NCBI RefSeq assembly: GCF_003205495.1
Contig: NZ_QJRX01000009.1
Span: 1-64,000, forward strand
Reading direction: 5' to 3'
DNA from: Aquipseudomonas alcaligenes
GTDB lineage: Bacteria > Pseudomonadota > Gammaproteobacteria > Pseudomonadales > Pseudomonadaceae
Length of the DNA stretch: 64,000 bases
In this document: positions 53,212 through 63,550 of the stretch, in pieces
Numbering within the stretch: the stretch's first letter is position 1
How the letters are laid out: each line of letters starts with the position of its first letter
Made by a program: the position numbers and the translations under genes
The notes under the pieces: generated by a model
Seen by the model: the letters and a program-made list of their open reading frames with translations, nothing else
What the model was told of the DNA's origin: nothing
The model's database searches: none

Positions 53212-53579
53212 TGCAGGTCGTACTGGCCGTGGCCGCCGGCGGTGCCGCCGGCTCCGTACTGCGTTTCCTCACCAGCGCCTGGGTGGTCGCGCACTGGCCG
53301 CGGCATTACTACCTGGCGACCCTGGCGGTGAACCTGGTCGGCTGCTTTCTGATTGGTCTTCTCTCGGCGCTGTTCCTGGCCCGGACCGACCTGCCCTTGG
53401 CACTGCGCACCGGACTGATCACGGGCGTGCTCGGCGGGTTGACCACCTTCTCCAGCTTCAGCCTGGAAGTGCTGCGGCTGTTCGAGAACGGCCAGCCGGG
53501 CGTGGCCATCGCCTATCTGCTGAGCAGTCTGCTCGGTGGTTTGCTGGCGGCCTGGGGCGGGATGCTGCTGGTGCGCTGA
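53208..53579 (+). CDS. crcB: Fluoride exporter CrcB/Fluc
   Basis: A 123-residue four-helix membrane protein that works as an antiparallel dimer to export fluoride. Signature residues are [10 protein letters not shown] at the start, the NLVGCFLIG helix (the Asn lining the pore), and [15 protein letters not shown] with the phenylalanines that contact fluoride. It overlaps the rarA stop as ATGA, so it has no room for its own riboswitch and is expressed with rarA. Confidence 0.93.
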   Translation: MMQVVLAVAAGGAAGSVLRFLTSAWVVAHWPRHYYLATLAVNLVGCFLIGLLSALFLARTDLPLALRTGLITGVLGGLTTFSSFSLEVLRLFENGQPGVAIAYLLSSLLGGLLAAWGGMLLVR

Positions 53580-53618
53580 ACTAGCGCCTGCGCTTCGTCG
53601 GCCCAGGCATGTGAGCTA

Positions 53619-55011
<1,393 letters not shown>

Positions 55012-55033
55012 GCCGATAGCACATGCACAATGG

Positions 55034-55063
55034 CGGGGTGGCGATGGCCACCCCGTTTTTTTA
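55034..55063 (+). terminator. Terminator after serS
   Basis: GGGGTGGC and GCCACCCC pair around GATG, followed by a run of seven T. It separates serS from cysG, which begins 20 bases later, so cysG probably has limited read-through expression or its own promoter. Confidence 0.93.
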
Positions 55064-55082
55064 CCTCGGGAGAGGCTGAGTC

Positions 55083-56459
55083 ATGGATTTCCTTCCGCTG
55101 TTCCACAAACTGCAAGGTCGTGTCGTACTGGTCGTCGGCGGCGGCGAGGTCGCGCTGCGCAAGGCGCGCCTGCTGAGCGACGCCGGCGGCCAGTTGCGTG
55201 TGGTGGCGCCGGAGGTGCGAGGCGAGCTCACCGCGCTGGCCGGCGAAGGCCGTGTGCATCTGCGCGGCTATGACAGCGCCGACCTGCAGGGCGTGGCGCT
55301 GGTGATCGCCGCCACTGATGACGAGCCGCTCAACGCGCGCATCTCGGCCGAGGCACAGGCGCTGGGCATTCCGGTCAATGTGGTGGACGCGCCGGCACTG
55401 TGCAGCGTGATCTTCCCGGCCATCGTCGACCGCTCGCCGCTGATCGTTGCGGTGACCAGCGGCGGCGACGCGCCGGTACTGGCGCGACTGATCCGCGCCA
55501 AGATCGAGACCTGGATCCCGTCTACCTATGGCCAGCTGGCCAGCCTGGCGAAGAAGTTTCGCGAGCGGGTCAAGCAGCTGTTCCCCGACGTGCAGCAGCG
55601 CCGGGTGTTCTGGGAAGACGTGTTCCAGGGGCAGATCGCCGAGAGCGTGTTCGCCGGCAAGCTGGGTGAGGGCGAGCGCCTGCTTGAGGCCAAGATCGCC
55701 GGCGCCGCGCCGCGTGCGCTGGGCGAGGTGTACCTGGTCGGCGCCGGCCCGGGTGACCCCGACCTGCTGACCTTCCGCGCTTTGCGCCTGATGCAGCAGG
55801 CCGACGTGGTGCTTTACGACCGCCTGGTGGCCCCGGCCATCATCGAGCTGTGCCGCCGCGATGCCGAGCGCATCTACGTCGGCAAGCGCCGCGCCGAGCA
55901 TGCGGTGCCGCAGGAGGAGATCAACCAGCTGCTGGTCGACCTGGCTAAGCAGGGCAAGCGCGTGCTGCGCCTGAAAGGCGGCGACCCCTTCATCTTCGGT
56001 CGTGGTGGCGAGGAGATCGAGCAGCTGGCCGCCGAGGGCATTCCGTTCCAGGTGGTGCCGGGCATCACTGCGGCATCCGGTTGCGCGGCCTACGCCGGCA
56101 TCCCGCTGACCCACCGCGACCATGCCCAGTCGGTGCGTTTCGTCACCGGCCACCTCAAGGACGGCAGCACCGACTTGCCCTGGACCGATCTGGTCGCGCC
56201 CGGGCAGACCCTGGTGTTCTACATGGGCCTGGTCGGCCTGCCGCAGATCTGCCAGGCCCTGATCGACCACGGGCGGGCTGCCGACACCCCGGCGGCACTG
56301 GTGCAGCAGGGCACCACGCAGAATCAGCGTGTGTTCACCGGCACCCTGGCCAACCTGCCGCAGCTGGTGGCCGAGCATGAGGTGCATGCGCCGACCCTGG
56401 TCATCGTCGGCGAGGTAGTGACCCTGCGCGAGAAGCTGGCCTGGTTCGACAAGGGCTGA
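55083..56459 (+). CDS. cysG: Siroheme synthase CysG
   Basis: A 458-residue trifunctional enzyme making siroheme for sulfite and nitrite reductases. The N-terminal NAD-binding dehydrogenase/ferrochelatase (about 1-205) begins with [15 protein letters not shown]. The C-terminal uroporphyrinogen methyltransferase begins [19 protein letters not shown] and contains [13 protein letters not shown] and the SAM-site [21 protein letters not shown]. Both halves are intact. It is followed convergently by ybiB with a 3-base gap and no visible terminator. Confidence 0.96.
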   Translation: MDFLPLFHKLQGRVVLVVGGGEVALRKARLLSDAGGQLRVVAPEVRGELTALAGEGRVHLRGYDSADLQGVALVIAATDDEPLNARISAEAQALGIPVNVVDAPALCSVIFPAIVDRSPLIVAVTSGGDAPVLARLIRAKIETWIPSTYGQLASLAKKFRERVKQLFPDVQQRRVFWEDVFQGQIAESVFAGKLGEGERLLEAKIAGAAPRALGEVYLVGAGPGDPDLLTFRALRLMQQADVVLYDRLVAPAIIELCRRDAERIYVGKRRAEHAVPQEEINQLLVDLAKQGKRVLRLKGGDPFIFGRGGEEIEQLAAEGIPFQVVPGITAASGCAAYAGIPLTHRDHAQSVRFVTGHLKDGSTDLPWTDLVAPGQTLVFYMGLVGLPQICQALIDHGRAADTPAALVQQGTTQNQRVFTGTLANLPQLVAEHEVHAPTLVIVGEVVTLREKLAWFDKG

Positions 56460-56462
56460 GAG

Positions 56463-57437
56463 CTAGCGGCGCGCCTGCCAGATCGCTTCGGCGCGGGCGA
56501 ACGCCGCTTCGCGCGGCTCGCCCAGGCCGCGCAGGGCCAGGGCCAGGGTGCTGAGCACGGCCAGGCGGCCGTAGCTGTCCTCCACCTCGCCGCGCCAGAA
56601 GGCGAGCAGGTGCTGCGGGTCCAGGCTGTCCGGCTTGACGTGGCGCTGCGCCGACAGCGCCGGCCATTCCTCGTCCCAGTTCGCGCCGTTCTCGGTGCCG
56701 TACAGGTGGCAGATACCGTCCGGGTTGACCTCGATCTCGCCGCCTTCGCCCTTGATCACGATGGCGTGATCGCCGAGCAGCCGGCTGGCCTCGCGGTGCA
56801 CCGCCTGGTAGCCGGGATGGAAGATGCTCTGCAGGCCGACCCGCGCCCCCAGCGGGTTGAGGAGACGCGCCAGCGAGTGGATCGGCGAGCGCAGGCCGAG
56901 GATGTTGCGCAGATCGATCATCCGCTGCAGCTGCGGAGCCCAGGCGCCCAGCGGGATGAAGGCCAGGCGGTGCTCATCCAGTGCCTCGCCGACCTCGTTC
57001 CAGTCGCCGCACAGCGGAATCTCCAGCGTCTGCAGCAGCTGTTCGCTGTACAGGCGGCCGGCGGTATGGGCGCCACCGCCGTGGATCAGGATGCGCACGC
57101 CGCTGGCCGCCAGGGCCTTGATCGCCAGCAGGTACCAGGGCAGGTGGCGCTTCTTGCCGGCATAGGTGGGCCAGTCGACATCCACGGCGATCGGCGGCGC
57201 CTGCAGGCGCGCGCGGAGCGCTTCGGTGAAGCCGGCCAGCTCCTCGGCGCTTTCCTCCTTGTGCCGCAGCAGCATGAGGAAGGCGCCCAGCTGGGTGTCC
57301 TCGACCTTGCCGTCGAGCAGCATGCTCATGGCCTCGCGGGCTTCCTCGCGGGTCATGCTGCGCGCGCCGCGCTTGCCCTTGCCGAGGATGCGCACGAACT
57401 GGGCGAAGGGGTGTTCCGGCGGGGTGACGAGGTTCAT
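56463..57437 (-). CDS. ybiB: YbiB/TrpD2-family glycosyltransferase-like protein
   Basis: A 324-residue paralogue of anthranilate phosphoribosyltransferase. The N-terminal helical domain (GKRGARSMTREEAREAMSMLLDG) and a glycine-rich segment (IHGGGAHTAGRLYSEQLL) match TrpD folds. The anthranilate-specific residues are not conserved in this group, and E. coli YbiB binds nucleic acids, so the name does not imply tryptophan synthesis. I use the ATG at 57437, which overlaps the tusE stop (ATGA). It is the last gene of the tus transcript. Confidence 0.85.
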   Translation of the reverse strand: MNLVTPPEHPFAQFVRILGKGKRGARSMTREEAREAMSMLLDGKVEDTQLGAFLMLLRHKEESAEELAGFTEALRARLQAPPIAVDVDWPTYAGKKRHLPWYLLAIKALAASGVRILIHGGGAHTAGRLYSEQLLQTLEIPLCGDWNEVGEALDEHRLAFIPLGAWAPQLQRMIDLRNILGLRSPIHSLARLLNPLGARVGLQSIFHPGYQAVHREASRLLGDHAIVIKGEGGEIEVNPDGICHLYGTENGANWDEEWPALSAQRHVKPDSLDPQHLLAFWRGEVEDSYGRLAVLSTLALALRGLGEPREAAFARAEAIWQARR

Positions 57438-57769
57438 AGGCAGTTCGTGGGCTTCGGCAGGCCGGCCAACTTGGCGGCGAGTTTGGCGGGAGTACCCTTG
57501 AACAGGCGGTTGAGGTGCAGGCTGTTGCCCTTGTCCGGGCCCAGTTTGAGGGCGACGTACTTGATCAGCGGACGGGTCGCCGGCGACAGCTGGAACTCGG
57601 CGTAGAAGCCACGCAGCAGTTCGAGGATTTCCCAGTGCTCGGTGGTCAGTTCCAGCTCCTCCCGCTGAGCCAGGGCTTCGGCGGCGGCGGGCGACCAGTC
57701 GGCCAGCTCCACCAGGTAGCCGTCCTTGTCCAGGGCGATCTCGCGCCCGTCGATGCGCAGTGCTGTCAT
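57434..57769 (-). CDS. tusE: Sulfurtransferase TusE (DsrC-like)
   Basis: A 111-residue carrier that takes persulfide sulfur from TusBCD and hands it to MnmA for tRNA thiolation. The essential penultimate-region cysteine is present in the C-terminal PKPTNCL. The conserved TTEHWEILELLRGFY and PATRPLIKYVALKLG are visible. It is coupled by overlaps to tusB upstream and ybiB downstream. The MnmA target enzyme is encoded 17 kb away in the same window. Confidence 0.93.
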   Translation of the reverse strand: MTALRIDGREIALDKDGYLVELADWSPAAAEALAQREELELTTEHWEILELLRGFYAEFQLSPATRPLIKYVALKLGPDKGNSLHLNRLFKGTPAKLAAKLAGLPKPTNCL

Positions 57770-58065
57770 AGCCAGCTGTTGACCTTGGCGTAGCGGCCAC
57801 AGAGTTCGACGAAGGTCGGGTAGTCGATGGCCTGGGCGCAGGCAGGGGCGCTCAGGGCGCGGGCCTGCAGGTCCTCTTCCAGTGCGTACAGGGTGATGCC
57901 GGCAGGCATCAGCTCCAGTGCCTGCAGCTGGGCGGTGCCGGGTTGCAGGGCGTAGACCGCATCGCCGCTCAGCAGCAGGCCATCGTTGGGGCCGAGCAGG
58001 CGCAGGCAGCTGCTCAGGCGGCTGTCGCTGAAGGGGGAATGGGAGAGCAGGTGCAGGGTCGCCAT
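57766..58065 (-). CDS. tusB: Sulfurtransferase complex subunit TusB (DsrH-like)
   Basis: A 99-residue subunit of the TusBCD hexamer. The first strand and loop MATLHLLSHSPFSDSRLSSCLR and the segment DGLLLSGDAVYAL are typical. TusB is the most variable and least catalytic subunit, so the call leans on its place between tusC and tusE. The ATG shares a base with the tusC stop (TGATG). Cytosolic. Confidence 0.87.
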   Translation of the reverse strand: MATLHLLSHSPFSDSRLSSCLRLLGPNDGLLLSGDAVYALQPGTAQLQALELMPAGITLYALEEDLQARALSAPACAQAIDYPTFVELCGRYAKVNSWL

Positions 58066-58427
58066 CAGATTGTTACCACATGGTCGAAACGGTCGAGCAG
58101 CAAGGTCAGGGCGGCATCGTCCAGCGCCTGTGCCGGCAGTGCCAGCTGCGCTTCACCCAGGCCGCGTTCGCTCAGGCTGCGGGCGGAGACATACAGGTCC
58201 TCCACGCCGAACAGCGGCAGGGCCTGCAGGTTGGCGGCCAGGTCCTTCTGCTGCAGCGCAGCGGGTTGCTGGCCGGCGACCAGCTGGAACACGCCGTCGT
58301 CGAGGAACAGCATGGCCAGCGGCAGGTCGAAGGCGCCGCCGGCCAGAGCGATGTCCAGTGCCTCGCGGGCGGCGGGGCCGGCCCAGGGCGCCTGGCGGCT
58401 GATGATCAGCATCGACTTGCCCATCAC
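58065..58427 (-). CDS. tusC: Sulfurtransferase complex subunit TusC (DsrF-like)
   Basis: A 120-residue member of the DsrE/F fold: MLIISRQAPWAGPAAREALDIAL at the start, then FDLPLAMLFLDDGVFQL. It forms the TusBCD complex with TusB and TusD but does not itself carry the transferred sulfur. It is coupled to tusD by ATGA and to tusB by TGATG. Confidence 0.9.
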   Translation of the reverse strand: MMGKSMLIISRQAPWAGPAAREALDIALAGGAFDLPLAMLFLDDGVFQLVAGQQPAALQQKDLAANLQALPLFGVEDLYVSARSLSERGLGEAQLALPAQALDDAALTLLLDRFDHVVTI

Positions 58428-58816
58428 TGACCTCCGAAGCAGAGCAGGCGGTCTGCGGTTTGCGCCGCCTCGTGCAGTTGGCCGAGGCCGGACAGCTCCC
58501 AGGGGGCAGCGAGGTTGGCGGCCGGCTTGCCGTAGCGCTGTGCCTCCTCTTCATTGAGCACCCCACGGCGCAGCGCGGCGGCGATACAGACCACGGCGTC
58601 CAGCTGATGCTGCTGCACGAATTCGCGCCATTCACTTGGCAGGTCGAGTTCGTCCTGCGGGCTCACCACATTGCCGGAAGCGCTGTGCACTCCATCCTGA
58701 TAGAAGAACAGGCGAACGATCTCGTGGCCGCCGTCCAGCGCCGCCTGGGCGAAGCGCAGGGCGCGGCGCGAGGAGGGCGCATGGCCGGGGGCGAACAGGG
58801 CGATGGCGAACTTCAT
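58424..58816 (-). CDS. tusD: Sulfurtransferase complex subunit TusD (DsrE-like)
   Basis: A 130-residue subunit carrying the active cysteine of TusBCD, seen here in DAVVCIAAALRRGV. MKFAIALFAPGHAPSSRRAL and VRLFFYQDGVHSA are the usual DsrE start and loop. I use the ATG at 58816, not the in-frame start 16 codons earlier. It is the first gene of tusDCBE-ybiB, in the E. coli-like order. Confidence 0.92.
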   Translation of the reverse strand: MKFAIALFAPGHAPSSRRALRFAQAALDGGHEIVRLFFYQDGVHSASGNVVSPQDELDLPSEWREFVQQHQLDAVVCIAAALRRGVLNEEEAQRYGKPAANLAAPWELSGLGQLHEAAQTADRLLCFGGQ

Positions 58817-58865
58817 GGTGGATCTGCGGTTGTTGCGATGGCGCCATGATAAACGCCGGGGCATG

Positions 58866-58887
58866 AAAAAGCCCGCCGAAGCGGGCT
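58866..58887 (-). terminator. Terminator after yccA
   Basis: AAAAAGCCCGC and GCGGGCT pair around CGAA; on the minus strand the stem is followed by a T-run. It separates yccA from the tus operon on the same strand. Confidence 0.85.
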
Positions 58888-58906
58888 CGTTCAGGGCTTT
58901 GGCGAA

Positions 58907-59575
58907 TCAGTCGTCGCTGCCCATGATGCCGAACAGCTGCAGCAGGCTGACGAACAGGTTGTAGATCGACACGTACAGGCCGATGGTGGCCATCACGTAG
59001 TTGCGTTCGCCGCCGTGGATGATGGCGCTGGTTTCGTAGAGGATGCAGGCCGAGGCGAACAGCACGAAGCCGGCGCTGATGGCCAGGTGCAGGCCGCTGA
59101 TGTCGAACAGCCAGGCCACCAGCATGGCGCCCAGCAGGACGAAGCAGCCGGCGGTGATGAAGCCGCCGAGGAAGCTCATGTCCTTGCGGGTGGTCAGCAC
59201 GTAGGCGGACAGGCCGAAGAACACCAGGGCGGTCATGCCCAGGGCGCTGGTGATCACTTCGCTACCGTTGGCCATGCCCAGGTAGCGGTTGAGGATCGGG
59301 CCCAGCACGTAGCCCATGAAGCCGGTCAGGGCGAAGGTGCTGAGCAGGCCCCAGCCGCTGTTGCGCAGCTTGGCGGTGAGGAAGAACAGGCCGTAGAAGC
59401 CGATCAGGGTGACGATGAAGCCTGGATGCGGCAGATTCAGCTGGGCGCTGAAGAAGGCGCAGAGCGCACTGAACACGAGCGTCATGGCCAGCAGGCCATA
59501 GGTGTTGCGCAGAACCTTGCTGACTTCCAACTGGTCCGCCTGCGCATGGGCGAGTGCGTAGTCTTGTTCGTGCAT
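58907..59575 (-). CDS. yccA: Bax inhibitor-1 family inner-membrane protein YccA
   Basis: A 222-residue protein with seven hydrophobic helices of the BI-1/YccA family. E. coli YccA modulates the FtsH protease. The N-terminus (MHEQDYALAHAQADQLEVSKVLRNTYGLLAMT) and the end IYNLFVSLLQLFGIMGSDD are highly characteristic. AGGAGGGA precedes the ATG, one of the strongest ribosome-binding sites here. It is divergent from tRNA-Ser. P. aeruginosa has the same gene beside a tRNA-Ser. Confidence 0.92.
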   Translation of the reverse strand: MHEQDYALAHAQADQLEVSKVLRNTYGLLAMTLVFSALCAFFSAQLNLPHPGFIVTLIGFYGLFFLTAKLRNSGWGLLSTFALTGFMGYVLGPILNRYLGMANGSEVITSALGMTALVFFGLSAYVLTTRKDMSFLGGFITAGCFVLLGAMLVAWLFDISGLHLAISAGFVLFASACILYETSAIIHGGERNYVMATIGLYVSIYNLFVSLLQLFGIMGSDD

Positions 59576-59653
59576 GGCATCCCTCCTGAAGGGGTGAAAA
59601 TCCGTGGTCAAGCCGATCATAACAGAGCGACCCTGGCTGCCAATGGGCAGAGT

Positions 59654-59681
59654 TTGACAGTGTGTTGCGTTCCGGTAGTAT
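59654..59681 (+). promoter_or_regulatory. Sigma-70 promoter of tRNA-Ser
   Basis: TTGACA (59654-59659), a 16-base spacer, and TAGTAT (59676-59681), with the tRNA beginning 16 bases later. A GC-rich discriminator (GGCGGCCCGC) follows, as is common for stringently controlled stable-RNA promoters. Confidence 0.8.
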
Positions 59682-59697
59682 GGCGGCCCGCGAATGC

Positions 59698-59785
59698 GGA
59701 GGTGTGGCCGAGTGGTTTAAGGCAGCGGTCTTGAAAACCGCCGATGGGCAACTATCCGTGAGTTCGAATCTCACCGCCTCCGCCA
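59698..59785 (+). tRNA. tRNA-Ser (anticodon UGA)
   Basis: Acceptor GGAGGTG pairs with CGCCTCC (one G-T), with discriminator G and encoded CCA at 59783-59785. The anticodon loop is CTTGAAA within a CGGT/ACCG stem, giving TGA. A long variable arm (GATGGGCAACTATC) is typical of class II tRNAs, and GTTCGAATC forms the T loop. Confidence 0.96.
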
Positions 59786-59905
59786 TCTTCTCGACCTTGG
59801 TAAGCCGCCAAGCACAGCTTTCTGACGTTTGCTTTCTGACGGAATTGCGCCAAGCTAGGTTCGTTGACTGCAGGGTAGCGGCAGTTGTGTGCAGCGAGGT
59901 GTCGC

Positions 59906-60550
59906 TTGATTAAGGTGCTGGTGGTCGACGACCACGATCTGGTTCGAACGGGCATTACCCGCATGTTGGCCGATATCGATGGCCTGCAGGTCATCGGCCA
60001 GGCCGATTGCGGCGAGGAAGCCCTCAAGAAAGTCCGCGAGCTACACCCCGATGTGGTCCTGATGGACGTCAAGATGCCTGGCATCGGCGGTCTCGAAGCC
60101 ACCCGCAAGCTGCTGCGCAGCTATCCCGACCTCAAGGTGATCGCCGTCACCGCCTGCGAGGATGACCTGTTCCCCACCCGCCTGCTGCAGGCCGGCGCCG
60201 CCGGTTACCTGACCAAGGGCGCGGCGCTGGAGGAGATGGTCCAGGCCATCCGCATGGCCTTCGCCGGCCAGCGTTACCTGAGCCCGCAGATCGCCCAGCA
60301 GCTGGCGCTGAAATCCTTCCAGCCGAACAGTGGCGGTTCGCCCTTCGATCTGCTGTCCGAGCGCGAGATCCAGATTGCCCTGATGATTGCCAACTGCCAG
60401 AAGGTACAGACCATCTCCGACAAGCTGTGCCTGTCGCCGAAGACGGTGAACACCTACCGCTACCGCATCTACGAGAAGCTGTCGATCAACAGCGATGTGG
60501 AGCTGGCGCTGCTGGCCGTGCGCCACGGCATGGTCGACGCCGTCAGCTGA
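59906..60550 (+). CDS. gacA: Response regulator GacA
   Basis: A 214-residue NarL/FixJ-family regulator, partner of the GacS kinase, activating the rsm small RNAs that free translation from RsmA. The receiver has Asp8/Asp9 and phospho-acceptor Asp54 in LMDVKMPG. The C-terminal LuxR-type helix-turn-helix contains LSPKTVNTYRYRIYEKL. The start is a TTG (LIKVLVVDDHDLVRTG) after GAGGTG, giving exactly the family length; seven codons upstream are dropped. UvrC follows after a hairpin, as in other Pseudomonas. Confidence 0.96.
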   Translation: MIKVLVVDDHDLVRTGITRMLADIDGLQVIGQADCGEEALKKVRELHPDVVLMDVKMPGIGGLEATRKLLRSYPDLKVIAVTACEDDLFPTRLLQAGAAGYLTKGAALEEMVQAIRMAFAGQRYLSPQIAQQLALKSFQPNSGGSPFDLLSEREIQIALMIANCQKVQTISDKLCLSPKTVNTYRYRIYEKLSINSDVELALLAVRHGMVDAVS

Positions 60551-60569
60551 GAGTCTTAGGCAAGCCAGT

Positions 60570-60605
60570 GAAGAGGACGTAAACTGCGTCCTCTTCGTCT
60601 TTTCA
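60570..60605 (+). terminator. Terminator or attenuator between gacA and uvrC
   Basis: GAAGAGGACG and CGTCCTCTTC form a perfect 10-bp stem around TAAACTG, followed by GTCTTTT. It lies 19 bases after gacA and 13 before uvrC. gacA and uvrC are usually considered one transcript, so partial termination would set uvrC lower than gacA. Confidence 0.8.
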
Positions 60606-60618
60606 GTCTGCGACTTCG

Positions 60619-62445
60619 ATGACCGCCACGCCTTTCGATCCGAGCGCCTTCCTCGCCACCTGCAGCGGCAGACCCGGTGTGTACCGCATGCTCGACGAGA
60701 CGGGCAGGCTGCTCTACGTCGGCAAGGCGTCCAACCTGAAGAAGCGCCTGGCCAGCTACTTTCGCAAGACCGGCCTGGCACCCAAGACCGCCGCCCTGGT
60801 GGCGCGCATCGCCCAGGTTGAGACCACGATCGTGGCCAACGAGACCGAGGCGCTGCTGCTGGAGCAGACGCTGATCAAGCAGTGGCGCCCGCCCTACAAC
60901 ATCCTGTTGCGTGACGATAAGTCCTACCCCTACGTGCTGCTGTCCGATGGCGACTTCCCGCGCCTGGGCATCCATCGCGGGGCCAAGTCGGCGAAGGGGC
61001 GCTACTTCGGCCCCTATCCCAGTGCCGGCGCGATCCGCGAGAGCCTGGCGCTGCTGCAGAAGACCTTCCTGGTGCGCCAGTGCGAGGACAGTTACTTCAA
61101 GAACCGCACCCGGCCCTGCCTGCAGTACCAGATCAAGCGCTGCAAGGCGCCCTGCGTCGGCCTGGTGGAGCCGGCCGAGTACGCCGAGGACGTGCGCCAT
61201 TCGGTGATGTTCCTCGAGGGGCGCAGCAGTGCGCTGACGGACGAGCTGTCCGCGGCGATGGAGAAGGCGGCGCAGGCCCTGGAGTTCGAACGTGCCGCCG
61301 AGCTGCGCGACCAGATCGCCCAGCTGCGCCGGGTGCAGGACCAGCAGAGCATGGAAGGCGGCAGCGGCGACGTCGACGTGGTGGCCGCCATCGTCAATCC
61401 GGGTGGCGCCTGCGTGCACCTGATAGGCGTGCGCGGCGGGCGAGTGCTGGGCAGCAAGAACTTCTTCCCGCAGGTGGGTATCGAGGAGGAGGGCGGCGCC
61501 GTGCTGTCCGCATTCCTTGCCCAGTACTACCTGTCCAGCCACGAACGCGACCTGCCGGGTGAGCTGATCGTCAATGTCACTCACGAGGACCTGCCGACGG
61601 TGGCTGCCGCGATTGCCGAGCTTCGCGGGCGCGAGCTGACCATCAGCCACCGCGTGCGCGGTACCCGGGCGCGCTGGCAGCAGCTGGCGGTGACCAATGC
61701 CGAACAGGCGCTGGGCGCGCGCCTGGCCGATCGCAAGCAGGTGGCCGCTCGCTTCGAGGCCCTGGCCGAGGCGCTGGACCTGGACGAGGCGCCGCAACGC
61801 CTGGAGTGCTACGACATCAGCCACTCCAGTGGCGAGGCCACCGTGGCCTCCTGCGTGGTGTTCGGTCCGGAGGGGCCGCTGAAGTCCGACTACCGCCGCT
61901 ACAACATCGAGGGTGTCACCGCCGGCGACGACTACGCGGCGATGCGCCAGGCGCTGACCCGGCGCTTCGGCAAGCTCAAGGATGGCGAAGGCAAGCTGCC
62001 GGACGTGCTGCTGGTGGACGGTGGCAAGGGCCAGCTGGCCATGGCATGCGAAGTGCTGGAGGAGCTGGCGGTGCCGGAGCTGATCCTGCTCGGCGTGGCC
62101 AAGGGCGTGACCCGCAAGCCAGGCCTGGAAACCCTCTATCTCAACGATGCCGATCACGAATTCACCCTGCCCGGCGACTCGCCGGCCCTGCACCTGATCC
62201 AGCAGATCCGCGACGAGGCGCACCGCTTCGCCATCACCGGGCACCGCGCGCGACGAGGCAAGGCGCGGCGCACCTCGAGCCTGGAGGATGTCGCCGGCAT
62301 CGGTCCCAAGCGCCGGCGCGAGCTGCTCAAGCACTTCGGCGGGCTGCAGGAACTCAACCGCGCCAGCGTCGAGGAGATCGCCAAGGCGCCGGGCATTAGC
62401 AAAAAGCTCGCCGAGTCGATTTATGCCGCCTTGCACAGCGAGTAG
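60619..62445 (+). CDS. uvrC: UvrABC system protein C
   Basis: A 608-residue excinuclease making both incisions in nucleotide excision repair. Domains in order: N-terminal GIY-YIG nuclease ([11 protein letters not shown]...[13 protein letters not shown]); a Cys motif ([15 protein letters not shown]); the UvrB-binding UVR coiled coil ([18 protein letters not shown]); an RNase H-like C-terminal nuclease ([16 protein letters not shown], with [10 protein letters not shown]); and tandem HhH motifs ([20 protein letters not shown]). All catalytic segments are intact. Confidence 0.97.
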   Translation: MTATPFDPSAFLATCSGRPGVYRMLDETGRLLYVGKASNLKKRLASYFRKTGLAPKTAALVARIAQVETTIVANETEALLLEQTLIKQWRPPYNILLRDDKSYPYVLLSDGDFPRLGIHRGAKSAKGRYFGPYPSAGAIRESLALLQKTFLVRQCEDSYFKNRTRPCLQYQIKRCKAPCVGLVEPAEYAEDVRHSVMFLEGRSSALTDELSAAMEKAAQALEFERAAELRDQIAQLRRVQDQQSMEGGSGDVDVVAAIVNPGGACVHLIGVRGGRVLGSKNFFPQVGIEEEGGAVLSAFLAQYYLSSHERDLPGELIVNVTHEDLPTVAAAIAELRGRELTISHRVRGTRARWQQLAVTNAEQALGARLADRKQVAARFEALAEALDLDEAPQRLECYDISHSSGEATVASCVVFGPEGPLKSDYRRYNIEGVTAGDDYAAMRQALTRRFGKLKDGEGKLPDVLLVDGGKGQLAMACEVLEELAVPELILLGVAKGVTRKPGLETLYLNDADHEFTLPGDSPALHLIQQIRDEAHRFAITGHRARRGKARRTSSLEDVAGIGPKRRRELLKHFGGLQELNRASVEEIAKAPGISKKLAESIYAALHSE

Positions 62446-62478
62446 AATGCGCGCTCAACTCGCTGGCCAGTGGTCCCG

Positions 62479-63039
62479 ATGAACATCCCCAACCTGCTCA
62501 CCGTACTGCGCGTCGCCCTGATTCCGGTCTTCATCCTGTTCTTCTATCTGCCGTTCGCCTGGAGCTACTGGGCGGCCAGCGCGGTGTTCGCCCTGGCGGC
62601 AGTGACCGACTGGTTCGACGGCTACCTGGCCCGGCGCTGGGAGCAAAGCACGCCGTTCGGCGCCTTCCTCGACCCGGTGGCGGACAAGCTGATGGTGGCC
62701 GTGGCGCTGGTGCTGCTGGTGGAGGAGCACGCCAACCTGTGGCTGAGCCTGCCTGCGGTGATCATCATCGGCCGTGAGATCGTGGTTTCCGCGCTGCGCG
62801 AGTGGATGGCCGAGCTGGGCGCGCGGGCGCACGTGGCCGTGTCCAATCTGGGCAAGTGGAAGACTGCCGCGCAGATGGTGGCGCTGATCATCCTGCTGGG
62901 TAATCCGCCGCAACTGACCGTCTGGGTCGGCCTCGGTTACGTCCTGCTGATCGTGGCGGCGGCACTCACCCTGTGGTCCATGCTGCAATACCTGCTGGCT
63001 GCCTGGCCGCACCTCAGCATCGATGCCGAGAAGAAATAA
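62479..63039 (+). CDS. pgsA: CDP-diacylglycerol--glycerol-3-phosphate 3-phosphatidyltransferase
   Basis: A 186-residue inner-membrane enzyme making phosphatidylglycerophosphate for phosphatidylglycerol. The CDP-alcohol transferase signature D-G-x2-A-R-x8-G-x3-D-x3-D is complete in [12 protein letters not shown] followed by [11 protein letters not shown]. There are about four membrane helices. I use the ATG giving [12 protein letters not shown]; the frame also opens three codons earlier at a GTG-like codon. It lies 33 bases after uvrC, likely in the same transcript. Confidence 0.95.
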   Translation: MNIPNLLTVLRVALIPVFILFFYLPFAWSYWAASAVFALAAVTDWFDGYLARRWEQSTPFGAFLDPVADKLMVAVALVLLVEEHANLWLSLPAVIIIGREIVVSALREWMAELGARAHVAVSNLGKWKTAAQMVALIILLGNPPQLTVWVGLGYVLLIVAAALTLWSMLQYLLAAWPHLSIDAEKK

Positions 63040-63059
63040 AGTATTTTTGAATCAAGGGG

Positions 63060-63087
63060 TTGACGAGGCGTTTCGAATCTATAGAAT
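63060..63087 (+). promoter_or_regulatory. Sigma-70 promoter of tRNA-Gly/tRNA-Cys
   Basis: TTGACG (63060-63065), a 16-base spacer, and TAGAAT (63082-63087), 18 bases before tRNA-Gly. It probably drives the Gly-Cys pair together up to the terminator at 63307. Confidence 0.78.
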
Positions 63088-63105
63088 GGCGCCCGTCACC
63101 AAGAC

Positions 63106-63181
<76 letters not shown>

Positions 63182-63194
63182 GATTGTTGACGTT

Positions 63195-63215
63195 GACGCC
63201 GCGGTAAGCGGCGTC
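63195..63215 (+). other. Hairpin between tRNA-Gly and tRNA-Cys
   Basis: GACGCCGC and GCGGCGTC form a perfect 8-bp stem around GGTAA, followed by TTCGTTT. It may be a processing signal for the tRNA precursor or a leaky terminator. Confidence 0.5.
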
Positions 63216-63224
63216 TTCGTTTGA

Positions 63225-63298
63225 GGCCGGGTGGCAGAGTGGTCATGCAGCGGATTGCAAATCCGTGTACGCCGGTTCGATTCCGACCTCGGCCTCCA
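63225..63298 (+). tRNA. tRNA-Cys (anticodon GCA)
   Basis: A 74-base cloverleaf: acceptor GGCCGGG with CTCGGCC (one G-T), discriminator T and encoded CCA; anticodon arm GGATTGCAAATCC with GCA; T loop GTTCGATTC. Confidence 0.97.
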
Positions 63299-63306
63299 CT
63301 ACAAGT

Positions 63307-63342
63307 AAAGCCCCGTAGATCGTTGATCTACGGGGCTTTTTC
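63307..63342 (+). terminator. Terminator after tRNA-Cys
   Basis: AAAGCCCCGTAGATC and GATCTACGGGGCTTT form a perfect 15-bp stem around GTT, followed by TTCTTT. Very strong; it isolates the Gly-Cys unit from tRNA-Leu. Confidence 0.95.
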
Positions 63343-63348
63343 TTTACC

Positions 63349-63377
63349 TTGCCGGGTTGGCGCGGGCTGTATATAGT
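63349..63377 (+). promoter_or_regulatory. Sigma-70 promoter of tRNA-Leu
   Basis: TTGCCG (63349-63354), a 17-base spacer, and TATAGT (63372-63377), 25 bases before tRNA-Leu. It is needed because a strong terminator lies just upstream. Confidence 0.65.
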
Positions 63378-63402
63378 CCAGCCCTCGCTTCACCGCGCTA
63401 CC

Positions 63403-63489
63403 GCCCGAATGGCGAAATCGGTAGACGCAGGGGACTTAAAATCCCTCGCCAGCAATGGCATGCCGGTTCGAGTCCGGCTTCGGGCACCA
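63403..63489 (+). tRNA. tRNA-Leu (anticodon UAA)
   Basis: An 87-base class II tRNA: acceptor GCCCGAA with TTCGGGC, discriminator A, encoded CCA; anticodon arm GGGACTTAAAATCCC with TAA; long variable arm; T loop GTTCGAGTC. Confidence 0.97.
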
Positions 63490-63550
63490 TCTGCACAGCT
63501 TTCCCTCCTTGCGACCTCCTATAATCGGGCCTACGGCACAAGGAGTCCGC

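Noticed and set aside
53100..53579. Fluoride riboswitch for crcB
   Set aside because: crcB starts inside the end of rarA with a 4-base overlap, so there is no untranslated leader for a riboswitch.
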